From contig CAAGII010000189.1 of the NCBI GenBank assembly GCA_900769875.1, forward strand, positions 1-64,000: DNA of 64,000 nucleotides, in the 5' to 3' direction. Origin of the DNA: Clostridia bacterium. Its GTDB lineage: Bacteria; Bacillota; Clostridia; Christensenellales; Aristaeellaceae. Position 1 is the first letter of the stretch; the number at the start of each line of letters is the position of its first letter. Below are positions 63,482-64,000 of the stretch, piece after piece. The notes beneath the pieces were generated by a model. It was not told where the DNA came from, made no database searches, and saw only the letters and a list, made by a program, of their open reading frames with translations. A program made the position numbers and the translations under genes.

Positions 63482-64000
63482 TCAGCGCTTGCCCTGCCCG
63501 TAGTAGGCGTTCGGGCCGTGCTTGCGCATAAAGTGCTTGTCCTTCACATGCTCCGGCAGGCATTCGCGCGTCTGCTGCGCGGGCAGCGCCTCGGTGTGCC
63601 ACGCCATCATGGCGACCTCCTCCAGCACCACGGCGTTGTGGACAGCCTCCACCGCGTCCTTTCCCCACGCAAACGGGCCGTGATGGCGCGCCAGCACACA
63701 GGGCACATACGCGGGGTTGATGCCGTTGTCTTCAAAATGGCTGGCGATCACCCGACCGGTCTCCAGCTCATAGGCGCGCTCGACCTCCTCTTTGGTCAGA
63801 TCGCGGCAGCAGGGAATCGCGCCGTAGATGTAGTCCGCGTGCGTCGTACCATAGGCGGGAATATCGCGCCCGCTCTGCGCCCAGATGGTCGCCCAGCGGC
63901 TGTGGGTATGCACCACGCCGCCGATGTTCGCAAAGCGGCGGTACAGCTCCGCGTGCGTGGGCGTATCGGAGGAGGGATTCATGTCGCCCTCCACCTTGTT
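63482..64000 (-). CDS. araD: L-ribulose-5-phosphate 4-epimerase, 5' end cut by window
   Basis: About 172 C-terminal residues of a roughly 230-residue zinc enzyme of the class II aldolase fold. It has NPSSDTPTHAELYRRF, the metal ligands VVHTHSRWAT, IPCCRDLTKEEVE and HHGPFAWGKDA, and the closing KHGPNAYYGQ, all characteristic of AraD. It links L-arabinose (or ascorbate-type) degradation to the pentose phosphate pathway through xylulose-5-phosphate. Its start and any araA/araB neighbours lie beyond the right edge. Confidence 0.93.
   Translation of the reverse strand, partial: NKVEGDMNPSSDTPTHAELYRRFANIGGVVHTHSRWATIWAQSGRDIPAYGTTHADYIYGAIPCCRDLTKEEVERAYELETGRVIASHFEDNGINPAYVPCVLARHHGPFAWGKDAVEAVHNAVVLEEVAMMAWHTEALPAQQTRECLPEHVKDKHFMRKHGPNAYYGQGKR

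Overview
The window is GC-rich, gene-dense chromosomal DNA of a Bacillota (Firmicutes) bacterium, most likely a gut-type anaerobic Clostridia lineage. The evidence is the yggS-sepF-yggT-ylmH-divIVA division cluster, an Ile T-box leader in front of ileS, DegV and GerMN families, and sugar ABC and glycosidase genes typical of gut anaerobes. I see no rRNA, tRNA, CRISPR array, insertion sequence or prophage. I cannot name the family or genus.

Layout, left to right. 1-3400 (minus): a GntR regulator, a PHP phosphoesterase and oligoendopeptidase F. 3498-9215 (plus): recD2, comF, a GNAT enzyme, aspartate kinase and a TSUP transporter. 9294-14607 (plus): a HlyD-like membrane protein with tandem repeats, then yggS, sepF, yggT, ylmH and divIVA, closed by a clear terminator. 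14678-21975 (plus): an XPD-type helicase fused to a RecB-like nuclease domain, two coiled-coil membrane proteins, a free-standing FakA-like domain, tcdA, a TtcA-like PP-loop enzyme and a polysaccharide deacetylase. 22030-26679 (minus): a metal ABC transporter followed by a glycosyltransferase-like protein, metF and a DUF3267 membrane protein. 26840-28196 (plus): an RpiB-type isomerase and an M19 dipeptidase.

28461-36148 (plus) is the most interesting region: response regulator, histidine kinase, two GerMN lipoproteins, a membrane protein that looks like a catalytically dead, truncated P-type ATPase, and an HtrA protease. The htrA upstream region carries hexamer repeats in 11-bp phase, as expected for an OmpR-family regulator. 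The layout recalls both walRK-htrC and mtrAB-lpqB, but the combination is not one I recognise. I propose it is an envelope-stress or cell-wall sensing module.

36210-54803 holds a nitroreductase-like protein, Sir2, an SH3 protein, lysA, a zinc-ribbon protein behind a promoter and a candidate structured RNA, a tRNA/rRNA modification and ileS block under T-box control (including a GH4-like protein that has lost its metal site), YbaK, a PfkB kinase, DegV and a domain-permuted GH3 glucosidase. 54927-64000 holds a cupin-HD-GYP protein, a serine hydrolase, a sugar ABC transporter (one permease with an unusual N-terminal extension), a HAD phosphatase, a DUF5655-like protein, a GNAT enzyme and the truncated araD.

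Promoters with TTGACA/TATAAT-like boxes and 17-bp spacing are easy to see throughout. Start codons were moved from the longest reading frame to the best ribosome-binding site where needed.
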